A stretch of DNA of 64,000 bases from Flammeovirga pectinis (GTDB lineage Bacteria; Bacteroidota; Bacteroidia; Cytophagales; Flammeovirgaceae), in contig NZ_CP034562.1 of the NCBI RefSeq assembly GCF_003970675.1, positions 1,488,001 to 1,552,000 of the forward strand, in the 5' to 3' direction. Position numbers and translations under genes: made by a program. Positions 43,290-52,070 of the stretch are shown in pieces; the stretch's first letter is position 1; each line of letters starts with the position of its first letter. A model generated the notes under the pieces. That model was not told where the DNA came from and did not search any database. It worked only from the letters and a program-made list of their open reading frames with translations.

Positions 43290-46200
43290 ATGTACTTAAA
43301 GATATTAATTTTAAAATGGAGGCTAATTATTACTATTGGCCTCTTTTTTTACGCTCAATGTTCATTTAGTCAAGATGCTAATATTGCACTGACATTCTCT
43401 CAAGGTCATTTAGGGAAGGTAACCTCTTTGGATATTTCGAAAGATGGGGCCTTAATTATTTCAGCTGGAGAAGATAGAACAATAAAAATTTGGGATACAG
43501 GGCAAGAACGTTTATTAAGAACTATAAATGCTCATGAAATTGGCGTTGCAGATATTTCTTTATCCAAAGACAAGCAATTTATTGTTTCTGCAGGTTTAGA
43601 TCACTCTGTAAAAGTATGGGAAACTAAATCTGGAAAGCTAGTTTCTGCTATAGATCATTTGTCTGATGCAATTATTGAAGTGCGTTTTAAGAAGGATATA
43701 ATCATTTATATCAATGCACAAGGAGAGGTTTACCATTGGGATTGGCTGTCTAAAGAGAAAGCTAAAGTGCATAACTGGTCTGCCGAATTGACTTCAGGTG
43801 TATCCACATTTATATCCTTTCCAAAATCTAATAATTCTGTAATTTTCGGGAAATTTGATGGTTCTGTGGAGATATGGAATATTTCTCAGAAGAAAGTTAA
43901 GAAACAAAAAAAGCTATTTGAGGATTGGGTTGCTGATATCATCTTTCTTAAAGAACAGAATGTAATTATCTGTGGTGGTTGGGACGGTAAGCTAATTTCT
44001 TGGAATATAGACACTGATTCTATTACGGATAATGGTTATATGCCCGATGGAACAGGCGTAAATACTATTAAATATTCTCATTCAATCGGAAAGGTGATTA
44101 TTACTTCTAGAGGTAACCATGCTTATTTCTATAAAATTGAAGGAGATAGCCTTTTACTCGAAAAGGAATTTTCTAGTAGAGAAATAATAACATCTGCTTT
44201 TAGTAAAAAAGGAGACGTGGTGGTTGTAGCTTATAACGATGGTGAAATTGCTTTATGGGAAGTAAAAGGGATGAAATTGATAGCATCTTGGAAACCAATT
44301 AAAGATAAAGCAAAGGGTTTTTCTGTCTCTTTAATTGCTCAATGCATAGCAGTTTCTTCAGAAAGTGGTGCTTTAAGGTTATGGAAACTTGGCAGTAGGG
44401 AAGACCTTACAAAATGGGAAGCACATGATCAAGAAATATCAAATACAAAATTTAAATCAAATGGTAAATTAGTGACCACTTCTTTAGACTCGACAATTAA
44501 AGTTTGGGACAATACAACTAACTTTCAGTTATCGCATGAATATAAAGTGAATGCTCCAATTTATCATTCCTATCTTTTACCAAACGATTCTACATTACTG
44601 TATTCTGATAACGCGGGTAACTTATTCAGCATAAATACTACTCAAATAAAAAGTAAGCCTAAGTTGGTTTATAGTTCATATTATCAAATAACAGCTATTA
44701 CATCTACTTTATCAGGGAGTAAAATTGCAATTGGCTTTAGTGATAGAAAAGTTGTTGTTGTACCGGTTCAGAACACAGCAGATAAAATTATTTTTAGATC
44801 AAAAGATAGGTTAATTACTTCATTATCTTTTAGCAATGATGAGAAGGAGTTAATTGTTGGAGGTAAGAATAAATTATCGTTATGGGATTTAACTAATGCC
44901 TCTTTAATAAGATCTATTGATGTTGAAAATAAAATTTTGAGTGCAAAATTTACTTATGATAATAAATATGTAATCGCTGCAGAAGAAAATGGCCGTTTAT
45001 TAACTTTCTCAAATGATTTATCATCTATTATTTATGATTACAAACAAAGTAAAGGGAATGTTGTAGATGTACTTGACTTTCCTGGTAAACAAGTGTTTCT
45101 AACTTTGTCTAACGACTTAGGTGTAGGAATATGGGATCTTGATTCTGATTTAAGATTTGGTGTAGTTTTATCTGATGGAGATATAGGTTGGGTTGTTCAG
45201 CATAATTCAGGCTTGTTTGATGCATCTGAATCGAATATGAAAAACCTATATTATGTTGCGGGAAATGAAACGATTGATTTGGTACAACTTCAAGATATGT
45301 ATTGGGAGCCAAGTTTAGGTTCTAAACTATTTATGGGTTCAGAGTTAAGGGTTGTTCCAGAGTTGACAGATATATTACTCTACCCAGAAGCAAGAATGCA
45401 TAAAAAAGGGGATAAGTTATTGGTAGAAGTTGTAGATAGAGGTGGTGGGATTGGAAAAGTAGCTGTATTAGTGAATGGAAAAGAAGTATTGTCAGATATT
45501 TCTGAGTACAAAATAAACAATACACTAAATAAGATCAATATCTTAAATCAAAAACACGATAAGAATAAATATTCAGTTCCTTTAGATTCTCTAAGTTATC
45601 TTTTTGAAGGTGGTGGTAATTTAAATAATATCACTATAAAAGTTGAAAATCTAGAGGGAACATTGTCAGGAAGAGGTTTGACGATAAAGCACAAATCAAA
45701 GAATGAAGATCAAACGATTCCTTCTTTTTACGGTATTGTTGTGGGAGTTTCTGATTATAGAGGAACAACACTTGATCTAAAATATGCGGCTAAGGATGCT
45801 GAAAAAATTGCAACATCGATTAAATCATCAGCGCAAGAATTATTTGGTGAACATAGAGTACATGTAGATCTTTTCTCTACAGGTAGTACAGATCCAAAAC
45901 ATCAGCCAAATAAGCAAAACATAAAATTAGCTTTCGATAGCCTTCAGCAATTAGCTACTCCTTCAGATGTTCTTTTTGTATTCTTGGCAGGGCACGGTAT
46001 GTCTGTAAAAGAAAAAAACGGAGACGAAGATTTTTTCTTTTTAACGAAAGATATTTCAACTGCAGATTTAACAGACAATAGAATTAAAGAAGCGTATGCA
46101 ATTGCAGGTAAAGAATGGTTGGATTGGATGAAGAAAATACCAATTACACGCCAGGTTTTTATTATGGATGCTTGTAATGCTGGTAAATTTGCAGAAACAA

Positions 46201-46898
46201 TAATTGCATCTAGAAATATTGATGAGGAAGCAGTTAGATTAAGAGCTTTAGAACGTGTGAGAACTCGTTCAGGAATGTATTTACTAGCAGGCTCTGCGGC
46301 TGATAAAGTAAGTTATGAGTCTTCTATGTATGGACAAGGATTGTTGACATATTCGATCTTAGATTACTTGAAAAGAGGAAATTTAAGAAAGGGAGAATTT
46401 TTAGATGTACAAATGATGTTTGGAAATTCTGTAGATGAAGTACCTAGATTAGCAGAGCGCTTTGGTGCATTTCAACAACCTGAAATGAGAATACCACATG
46501 GAGGAGATAGTTTTGATATTGGTAGAGTAACTGATGATGTGAAAAGTAATATTTCAATTTCATCAAATTTAGCAAGAATAAGAATGTCAGATTTCGAAGA
46601 GGATTCAATCTGGACAGACCCTCTTCAATTATCCGCTTATTTTGATAGGAAATTATTACAACTATCTGAAGGTAAGAACAGTGGTTACAATTCATTTACT
46701 TTTACACCTTATGCTAAAGGAGAAGGCGTTTTTCAATTAAAAGGGAAATACACAGAAAATGATAATGAAATACAGGTTGCCATTAAGATCATTGAAGATA
46801 ATGAAGTTAAATATTCGTTTAAAACAGAGGCCGAAGACCGAGAAATATTGATAGAGAAAGCTATATTTGAGATCGTTACTTATTTTAAAGATAATTAG
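43290..46898 (+). CDS. Secreted WD40-repeat caspase-family (peptidase C14) protein
   Basis: 1202 residues. Signal-like N-terminus (1-28, IGLFFYAQCSFSQ), then WD40 repeats to about 640: clear in residues 35-120 (DGALIISAGEDRTIKIWDT, DKQFIVSAGLDHSVKVWET), and at least ten weaker ones after. A linker (650-805) leads to a caspase-like domain (about 812-1040): FYGIVVGVSDYRG, FVFLAGHGMS with His902, and FIMDACNAG with Cys962, an intact His-Cys pair. The C-terminal 130 residues are of unknown fold. WD40-caspase fusions are found in cyanobacteria, myxobacteria and Bacteroidota, with sensing-plus-protease roles proposed. Here the signal suggests periplasmic or surface location. The next gene follows after 1 base. 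Confidence 0.88.
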   Translation: MYLKILILKWRLIITIGLFFYAQCSFSQDANIALTFSQGHLGKVTSLDISKDGALIISAGEDRTIKIWDTGQERLLRTINAHEIGVADISLSKDKQFIVSAGLDHSVKVWETKSGKLVSAIDHLSDAIIEVRFKKDIIIYINAQGEVYHWDWLSKEKAKVHNWSAELTSGVSTFISFPKSNNSVIFGKFDGSVEIWNISQKKVKKQKKLFEDWVADIIFLKEQNVIICGGWDGKLISWNIDTDSITDNGYMPDGTGVNTIKYSHSIGKVIITSRGNHAYFYKIEGDSLLLEKEFSSREIITSAFSKKGDVVVVAYNDGEIALWEVKGMKLIASWKPIKDKAKGFSVSLIAQCIAVSSESGALRLWKLGSREDLTKWEAHDQEISNTKFKSNGKLVTTSLDSTIKVWDNTTNFQLSHEYKVNAPIYHSYLLPNDSTLLYSDNAGNLFSINTTQIKSKPKLVYSSYYQITAITSTLSGSKIAIGFSDRKVVVVPVQNTADKIIFRSKDRLITSLSFSNDEKELIVGGKNKLSLWDLTNASLIRSIDVENKILSAKFTYDNKYVIAAEENGRLLTFSNDLSSIIYDYKQSKGNVVDVLDFPGKQVFLTLSNDLGVGIWDLDSDLRFGVVLSDGDIGWVVQHNSGLFDASESNMKNLYYVAGNETIDLVQLQDMYWEPSLGSKLFMGSELRVVPELTDILLYPEARMHKKGDKLLVEVVDRGGGIGKVAVLVNGKEVLSDISEYKINNTLNKINILNQKHDKNKYSVPLDSLSYLFEGGGNLNNITIKVENLEGTLSGRGLTIKHKSKNEDQTIPSFYGIVVGVSDYRGTTLDLKYAAKDAEKIATSIKSSAQELFGEHRVHVDLFSTGSTDPKHQPNKQNIKLAFDSLQQLATPSDVLFVFLAGHGMSVKEKNGDEDFFFLTKDISTADLTDNRIKEAYAIAGKEWLDWMKKIPITRQVFIMDACNAGKFAETIIASRNIDEEAVRLRALERVRTRSGMYLLAGSAADKVSYESSMYGQGLLTYSILDYLKRGNLRKGEFLDVQMMFGNSVDEVPRLAERFGAFQQPEMRIPHGGDSFDIGRVTDDVKSNISISSNLARIRMSDFEEDSIWTDPLQLSAYFDRKLLQLSEGKNSGYNSFTFTPYAKGEGVFQLKGKYTENDNEIQVAIKIIEDNEVKYSFKTEAEDREILIEKAIFEIVTYFKDN

Positions 46899-46899
46899 A

Positions 46900-47484
46900 A
46901 TGATTGATTTAAAAGGTCAACAATTAATATTAGCATCTAAATCTCCTAGAAGAGCAGAGCTTTTATCTGGTTTAGATTTAGATTTCTCTATAGAAGTTAG
47001 AGAAGTCGATGAATCTTATCCGAGTGATTTAGTTGCTGATAAAGTTGCAGAACATATTGCAAATTGTAAAGCTGATGCATTTTCCAATTTAGAAGAAAAC
47101 AAAATTGTAATCTTTTCTGATACCGTTGTCGTAGTAGATAATGAGGTTTTAGGAAAGCCTAAAGATGCAAATGAAGCCGTAGAAATGTTGCGTAAACTAT
47201 CTGGTAAAACACATAAAGTTTATTCTGCAGTTTGCATTCAAACGCAAGAAAGTAGAATTTCATTTACTGATAGCACTGAGGTTACTTTTTTACCATTAAA
47301 TGATACGGTAATTAATTATTATATTAAAGAAAAGAAACCGTTTGATAAAGCAGGAAGTTATGGAATTCAAGAATGGATAGGAATGTCTATGATTGATAAA
47401 ATTAATGGATCTTACTTTACCGTAATGGGATTGCCAACGGCCAAAATATTTAAGGAGTTAACAGAATTACTACAAAGTAAATAG
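46900..47484 (+). CDS. maf: Maf-family nucleotide pyrophosphatase
   Basis: Start placed at 46900 (MIDLKGQQLILASKSPRR), one base after the caspase gene stop; the longer frame would overlap it. 194 residues. Family marks: ILASKSPRRAELLSGLDL, VDESYP, FSDTVVVVDNEVLGKPKDANEAVEML, GKTHKVYSAV, DKAGSYGIQEW and GSYFTVMGLP. Maf proteins hydrolyse non-canonical or pyrimidine nucleoside triphosphates (dTTP/UTP in the YhdE type). It is followed by DUF445 after 1 base. Confidence 0.94.
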   Translation: MIDLKGQQLILASKSPRRAELLSGLDLDFSIEVREVDESYPSDLVADKVAEHIANCKADAFSNLEENKIVIFSDTVVVVDNEVLGKPKDANEAVEMLRKLSGKTHKVYSAVCIQTQESRISFTDSTEVTFLPLNDTVINYYIKEKKPFDKAGSYGIQEWIGMSMIDKINGSYFTVMGLPTAKIFKELTELLQSK

Positions 47485-47485
47485 T

Positions 47486-48088
47486 ATGAATTTAATAATG
47501 TGGATTTTGCCTTTGATCTCTGCAGGGATTGGTTGGGTAACTAATTATGTTGCAATAAAAATGCTTTTTCATCCGAGAAAGCCAATTAATTTAGGGTTAT
47601 TTACCTTGCATGGGGTATTCCCAAGAAGGAAAGATACTTTAGCTAGACGTTTGGGTATTATTGTAGAAAAAGATCTCTTTACTCCGGAAATGATTACGGA
47701 GAAACTTAATACTGAAGACAATAAAGCAAAATTGAAAGTAGCAATTATGAAGCGGATCAATGAATTTGTTGATGAAAAAGCTATTCAATTTGGCCCAATG
47801 TTGCAAATGTTTGGAGGTGATGCCATGATAGATCAAATTCGAGACGGTATGGAGAAATCAGTAGATGATATGATCCCTAAATTAATGGAAGATCTAGGAG
47901 ATAATATCACTTCAATAAGTATTCAAGATATAGTTTATGAGAAGGTAATTCACTTTTCAGATCAAAAATTTGAAGACTTACTGATGTCTGTTATCAAACA
48001 AGAACTTACTTTTATTGAGATTATGGGAGCTGTTCTAGGATTCTTAATCGGATTAGTTCAAGTTGGAATACTTTATTATTTGGGGTAA
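47486..48088 (+). CDS. DUF445 family membrane protein
   Basis: 200 residues with membrane helices at both ends (about 4-25 and 178-198). The conserved start ISAGIGWVTNYVAIKMLFHPRKP, followed by LFTLHGVFPRRKDTLARRLG, is characteristic of DUF445 (YheB-type). The C-terminal IMGAVLGFLIGLVQVGILYYLG closes the pattern. The family has no firmly known role. It is shorter than typical family members (near 400), like other Bacteroidota members. It begins 1 base after maf, in one operon. Confidence 0.85.
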   Translation: MNLIMWILPLISAGIGWVTNYVAIKMLFHPRKPINLGLFTLHGVFPRRKDTLARRLGIIVEKDLFTPEMITEKLNTEDNKAKLKVAIMKRINEFVDEKAIQFGPMLQMFGGDAMIDQIRDGMEKSVDDMIPKLMEDLGDNITSISIQDIVYEKVIHFSDQKFEDLLMSVIKQELTFIEIMGAVLGFLIGLVQVGILYYLG

Positions 48089-48123
48089 ATAATCTCAAAT
48101 TTCTTCTCTAAATATATAGAAAC

Positions 48124-48160
48124 AAAAAGACCTACTTTAATTTATAAAGTAGGTCTTTTT
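48124..48160. terminator. Bidirectional terminator between DUF445 and DUF4834 genes
   Basis: Perfect 16-bp arms (48124-48139 / 48145-48160), including A5/T5 ends. Confidence 0.9.
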
Positions 48161-48161
48161 G

Positions 48162-48404
48162 TTATTTTTTCTTTTTAGGAATATATATCGTCATTTCTTC
48201 ATCGACTTTAATACTTTTTTCAAAGTCGTTCTGAGGCTGTCTTTGCGGAGCTTGCTGTTGGTTGAAATAAGGATTATTTCCTTGCTGTTGCATTTTGATC
48301 ATTCTTTTTCCTAAAACATTCAAAAGAAACTTAATTATTACTTTCGAATACCTTTTGAAAAGAAACATAAATGCCGCTACAACAATAATTATTTTGATTA
48401 GCAT
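48162..48404 (-). CDS. DUF4834-like small membrane protein
   Basis: 80 residues: one N-terminal membrane helix (3-17), a basic segment (GKRMIKMQQQGN), a Gln/Pro/Asn-rich middle (NPYFNQQQAPQRQPQ), and a charged end DEEMTIYIPKKKK. This arrangement matches the short Bacteroidota DUF4834 proteins; identification is by pattern and so only moderate. No function is known. A perfect minus-strand -7 box lies at 48500-48507. Confidence 0.65.
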   Translation of the reverse strand: MLIKIIIVVAAFMFLFKRYSKVIIKFLLNVLGKRMIKMQQQGNNPYFNQQQAPQRQPQNDFEKSIKVDEEMTIYIPKKKK

Positions 48405-48480
48405 AATTTAATTTCAAATATTATTTCGTAATGAATCTGTATAATGTCTCAAAATATTAAAATATTGAAAACAGACCTTG

Positions 48481-48488
48481 TATATTTG
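48481..48488 (+). promoter_or_regulatory. Candidate -7 box for the truC-like gene
   Basis: TATATTTG, a perfect TAnnTTTG, 89 bases before the start at 48577. Together with 48500-48507 it forms an inverted repeat. No clear TTG at the correct distance. Confidence 0.4.
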
Positions 48489-48499
48489 TTCTTCATTGG

Positions 48500-48507
48500 C
48501 AAATATA
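48500..48507 (-). promoter_or_regulatory. Candidate -7 box for DUF4834-like gene
   Basis: Reads TATATTTG on the - strand, about 96 bases before the small membrane protein start at 48404. It faces the + strand box at 48481-48488 across 11 bases, so the two transcripts would overlap at their 5' ends. Confidence 0.4.
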
Positions 48508-48576
48508 ACCACTTATAGTTACGTAATGTACGTGTGTTTGTTTAAATTTTGTCTTTTCTTAATACTTATTTAATAA

Positions 48577-49269
48577 ATGTTAGAAATCTTATTCCAAGAT
48601 GAACATTACATTGCAATCAATAAACCAACTGGTTTAATGGTTCATCCATCCGAATTAACAGGAAACGAGGGTGATTTTGCAATATTTCAGTTAAGAGATC
48701 AAATAGGTAAATATATTTATCCTTGTCATCGGTTAGATAGAGCAACTTCAGGTGTTCTAATCTTTGCATTTTCTTCTGATGCAACAGCAAAATTTCAGAA
48801 ATTGAATAATGAAGAAGGGGAAGTGAAAAAAACATATCTATCTCTTGTTAGAGGACATTTATTAGAAGAAAAGCTATTAACAAACCATATTAAAAATAGA
48901 TACGACAAGGTATACAAATCAGCAAAAACACTGATAAAACCTTTACAAAACGTAGAATTAGAAGTTCCTGTAGGGCCTTATCCTACTTCACGTTACAGTT
49001 TGGTAGAAAGTAGACCATATACGGGGCGTACTCATCAAATACGTTTACATTTAAGAGGTGAAAATCATCCAATAATAGGGGATAGAAGATATGGCGATCA
49101 TCGTCATAATAATATGATGCTTGAGAAATTCAAATTAGATCGTCTTTGGCTGCATGCATCATCTTATAGTTTTGTTCATCCATTTACAAATGAAATGGTG
49201 TGTGTCAAATCTTCGTTACCTCAAGATTTTAGTCAAATATTGAATTTAATAGGAATAAATTATGAGTAA
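48577..49269 (+). CDS. truC: TruC-type tRNA pseudouridine synthase
   Basis: 230 residues. RluA-family motifs: LFQDEHYIAINKPTGLMVHPS, the catalytic HRLDRATSGVLIFA with Asp54, PYTGRTHQIRLHLRGENHPIIGDRRYGD and a late LDRLWLHASSYSFVHP. Length, and the lack of an S4 domain, fit TruC (pseudouridine 65 in some tRNAs) better than RluA/C/D. The overlap of 8 bases with the next gene suggests translational coupling. Confidence 0.88.
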   Translation: MLEILFQDEHYIAINKPTGLMVHPSELTGNEGDFAIFQLRDQIGKYIYPCHRLDRATSGVLIFAFSSDATAKFQKLNNEEGEVKKTYLSLVRGHLLEEKLLTNHIKNRYDKVYKSAKTLIKPLQNVELEVPVGPYPTSRYSLVESRPYTGRTHQIRLHLRGENHPIIGDRRYGDHRHNNMMLEKFKLDRLWLHASSYSFVHPFTNEMVCVKSSLPQDFSQILNLIGINYE

Positions 49270-50107
49270 GATACTCGCAGGCGCATATATAGATTTAGAA
49301 GTTGCACGAATTACAGATTTCGGTTACTTCTTTACATTAGAGGAAGAAGATGTATTTATGCCAATTCGTCTAGCAAAAGGCGAATTAAAGGTTGGAGAGA
49401 CCACAAATGTATTTATTTATACAGATAATGAGAGAAGATGGGTAGCTACTCATGAAAAACCTAAGGGAATTGTCGGAGAATTTACTACATTGGAGTGTAA
49501 AGACACCAACAAGATGGGGGCTTTTCTAGACTGGGGCATCTCTAAAGACTTATTTGTTCCGTTTTCGGAGCAAACTGAACCTATGAGAAAAAGACAACTT
49601 TACACTGTTTATGTCGATAGAGACAGAATTACAGGTAGGGTTTTTGCTTCCAACAAATTATATAAATTTTTGTCGCAAGACACATCTGGCTTTGAGAGAA
49701 ACCAAGAAGTTTATATGTATATTGCTCAAGAAGTAGAACTCGGTTATGAGTGTATCATAAATAAAAAATGGACTGGATTACTTTATAAGAATCAGGTATA
49801 TAAACCTTTAAAAATAGGAAGTAAAGTCAAAGGCTTTATTACTGAGGTTAGACCTGATGGTAAATTAGATTTATCCTTACAAAAACAAGGATACAATTCT
49901 GATGACACAGATAGAGTAGCAAAGGAATTACTATTACAACTTCGCAAGAAAGGAGGGAAAATGCCTTTTAACGATAAAAGTCACCCGAATGAAATAAAGC
50001 GTGAATTTAAAATGAGTAAAAAACAATTTAAGCAACTACTTGGTTATTTGTATAAATTGGGCGCAATTAAATTTACCGAAGAAGGAACTGAACTAGTTAA
50101 TTTCTAA
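49262..50107 (+). CDS. cvfB: CvfB-type S1 RNA-binding protein
   Basis: 281 residues. Two to three S1-like modules (about 5-65, 70-130 and 150-215): ARITDFGYFFTLEEEDVFMP, NKMGAFLDWGISKDLFVPFSEQ, GSKVKGFITEVRPDGKLDLSLQK; then a winged-helix-like end with KMPFNDKSHPNEIKREFKMSKKQFKQLLGYLYKLGAIKF. This is the CvfB order (S1 domains then winged helix). Role in RNA binding; virulence effects are known only for Staphylococcus. Coupled to the truC-like gene by 8-base overlap. Confidence 0.9.
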   Translation: MSKILAGAYIDLEVARITDFGYFFTLEEEDVFMPIRLAKGELKVGETTNVFIYTDNERRWVATHEKPKGIVGEFTTLECKDTNKMGAFLDWGISKDLFVPFSEQTEPMRKRQLYTVYVDRDRITGRVFASNKLYKFLSQDTSGFERNQEVYMYIAQEVELGYECIINKKWTGLLYKNQVYKPLKIGSKVKGFITEVRPDGKLDLSLQKQGYNSDDTDRVAKELLLQLRKKGGKMPFNDKSHPNEIKREFKMSKKQFKQLLGYLYKLGAIKFTEEGTELVNF

Positions 50108-50216
50108 AATAATTTAATTTTTAATCAAAAAGATTTTGATAATAAATTAAAGATGAGGTAATTGTAAAGATTATTTAAACATCCCTTTTATTGTTAAAAC
50201 GAGGACTCGGTAAAAG

Positions 50217-50795
50217 TTGGATAACACTATTATTAAAGTGCATTCAGAAGTAAATTCTCTATATGATAAAATGCGTGGAGCAAATGGTAAAGAACTATTT
50301 GCTTTCAAAGGCATTATGAATGATGATATCTTAGGAGAGATACTTAGTCGTGTTGAAGATTCGCTTTCAGAGCATGAATCATTAATGAAGTTGCAAAGAC
50401 GAATTAATGTGATTGCAGTGGAAATATTACAAAATATATTCCATCATTTTGAAGGCGTTGACACAATGAAGGCTAGTGACTCGCCTACAAATATTGTTAT
50501 GTTTTTGTTGTCCAAAGGGGCAGACGCTTATTACATTGTCGCAGGTAACTACGTGCCTATTGAGACAGCTAACTTTCTAAAAGAAAGGATTGACTCTATT
50601 AATGAGCTTTCTGTTGACGAATTAAAAATGCGTTACAGGAAAGTACTTAGCAATGGAGATTTTTCTGAACAAGGAGGTGCGGGACTTGGTATTATAGATA
50701 TCGCCCGAAAGTCAGGTCAAAAACTTGATTATGAGTTCACTGATACAAATGAACAAAGCTCTTTTTTCACAATTAAAGTAAGCGTGCCAATTTAA
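50217..50795 (+). CDS. siaB: SiaB-family protein kinase (TTG start)
   Basis: 192 residues. The start is TTG at 50217, preceded by a stop in frame at 50211-50213; the next ATG at 50271 would remove 18 residues. A GAGGA lies 12 bases before the TTG. Family marks: MRGANGKELFAFKGIMNDDILGEIL, the GHKL-like pattern KLQRRINVIAVEILQNIFHH, and a late GGAGLGIIDIARKSGQKLDYEF. In Pseudomonas SiaB phosphorylates SiaC while the PP2C SiaA removes the phosphate. The SiaC-like gene is 13 bases downstream. No siaA or siaD diguanylate cyclase gene is adjacent. Confidence 0.85.
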   Translation: MDNTIIKVHSEVNSLYDKMRGANGKELFAFKGIMNDDILGEILSRVEDSLSEHESLMKLQRRINVIAVEILQNIFHHFEGVDTMKASDSPTNIVMFLLSKGADAYYIVAGNYVPIETANFLKERIDSINELSVDELKMRYRKVLSNGDFSEQGGAGLGIIDIARKSGQKLDYEFTDTNEQSSFFTIKVSVPI

Positions 50796-50808
50796 TTGCA
50801 CTTCGAAA

Positions 50809-51195
50809 ATGAAAGATTTTTTAAAGAAAGATACACCGAAGACACCTCTGATACAAATGGAGTATGAGAGTGGTCATTTTCTAATATCAGGGAGATCAAT
50901 CCCAGAAAATTCAATTGAGTTTTATAAGCCACTTTTTGAATGGCTTGATGAATATAATACGAAGCCGCAGCCTAAGACTTTATTTGATGTTCGTTTGGAA
51001 TATTTTAATACAAGTTCTTCTAAATGTCTGGTTGAAGTTTTTAGAAAGTTAGAATTTTTAAAAGCAAGTGGACATGATGTTGAGGTGAATTGGTATTATG
51101 AAGAAGACGATGAGGATATGCAAGAATCTGGCGAAGACTTTAAGGAAGTCATTAAATTGCCGATTCACATGCATGTATTAGAAGAAGAAGATTAA
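50809..51195 (+). CDS. siaC: SiaC-family regulatory phosphoprotein (DUF1987)
   Basis: 128 residues. DUF1987 core: TPLIQMEYESGHFLISGRSIPEN, FYKPLFEWLDEYN, LEYFNTSSSKCLVEVFRKLE. The expected phosphothreonine falls at Thr68 in FNTSS, the same number as reported for P. aeruginosa SiaC. In that species unphosphorylated SiaC binds and activates a diguanylate cyclase. The acidic end (EEDDEDMQESGEDF) is notable. Encoded directly after the siaB-like gene, as in other bacteria; the phosphatase is not in the operon, but SpoIIE phosphatases occur at 3 and 39648. Confidence 0.88.
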   Translation: MKDFLKKDTPKTPLIQMEYESGHFLISGRSIPENSIEFYKPLFEWLDEYNTKPQPKTLFDVRLEYFNTSSSKCLVEVFRKLEFLKASGHDVEVNWYYEEDDEDMQESGEDFKEVIKLPIHMHVLEEED

Positions 51196-51220
51196 GAAAT
51201 TAATTTAAGATATATAAATT

Positions 51221-51252
51221 AGCCTTTGAGTTTACCTCAAAGGCTTTTTTTT
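51221..51252 (+). terminator. Intrinsic terminator of siaBC
   Basis: 10-bp perfect stem (51221-51230 / 51236-51245), followed by TTTTTTT. Confidence 0.85.
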
Positions 51253-51384
51253 AGTGGAATTTTTCTTGGGAAATTCTAATAGCATTACAAGTGTTAATAT
51301 TGAGAAATTTTTGTAGATTATTTTGTCTGATGTCATACCGTGAATGTCTATTCATTGTATTAAAATTTAACTTATTTTTATTCA

Positions 51385-51999
51385 ATGAAATCTCTAAGAT
51401 TAAACCTCTCTCTAATTCTTGCATTTTTAATGTTAGGAATGACTATTAACGTTAACGCTCAATCAAATAAGGACGACGATGAAAATAGAAATTCATCTTC
51501 TTCAAATCATTCTTCTAAAAAGCGTTCATCATCTGGAGCCGGAAATTATTCTGGAGTACATAACTTGAACGTTGGACTAGCATCTTATTGGAATCATGGT
51601 GGAACAGGTATACAAGTAGATTATGAATTCCATTTAGCTAAGGATTTCACTGTTGCTCCATCTCTTTCTTATGCTTCGCATATTCACCAAAATCATAATA
51701 ATGACGATTGGAGACACTCTACAATTGGTTTAGGTGCAAGGTTTAGATGGTATGCTGATAGAGTTTTAAATATTACACACCCAAAGTGGGATGTATTTGC
51801 TAGTGGCGATATTGGATTTGCTATCAACTCATATAAATATGTAGGGAATGGTAACCATAGCGAAGATTATAATGGTAGTACATCTTCTCCTTTATGGATT
51901 GGATTAGGAATTGGTGGTAAGTATCACTTTAATGACAAGATTGGTTTACAAGTAATCCTTGGTAGTGGTGCTCAAATTGGTATTCATGTAGCACTTTAA
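51385..51999 (+). CDS. Small outer-membrane beta-barrel (porin family-like) protein
   Basis: 204 residues: signal peptide (1-25, MLGMTINVNAQ end), a low-complexity Asp/Asn/Ser/His/Lys stretch (about 27-52), then alternating beta strands (GVHNLNVGLASYWNHGG, DYEFHLAKDFTVAPSLSYAS, GLGARFRWYAD, VFASGDIGFAI, GIGGKYHFNDKIGLQVILGSG). It resembles OmpA-like or Opa-like small barrels of the porin family. No peptidoglycan-binding domain. Role unknown. It has its own terminator. Confidence 0.75.
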   Translation: MKSLRLNLSLILAFLMLGMTINVNAQSNKDDDENRNSSSSNHSSKKRSSSGAGNYSGVHNLNVGLASYWNHGGTGIQVDYEFHLAKDFTVAPSLSYASHIHQNHNNDDWRHSTIGLGARFRWYADRVLNITHPKWDVFASGDIGFAINSYKYVGNGNHSEDYNGSTSSPLWIGLGIGGKYHFNDKIGLQVILGSGAQIGIHVAL

Positions 52000-52017
52000 T
52001 GAAATTTAAAGTGTAAC

Positions 52018-52055
52018 AAAAAAGCCACTAGAAATTAAATTCTAGTGGCTTTTTT
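52018..52055. terminator. Bidirectional terminator after the barrel gene
   Basis: Perfect 16-bp arms (52018-52033 / 52040-52055) with A6/T6 ends. Confidence 0.92.
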
Positions 52056-52070
52056 GTTAGTTGTATTTTT

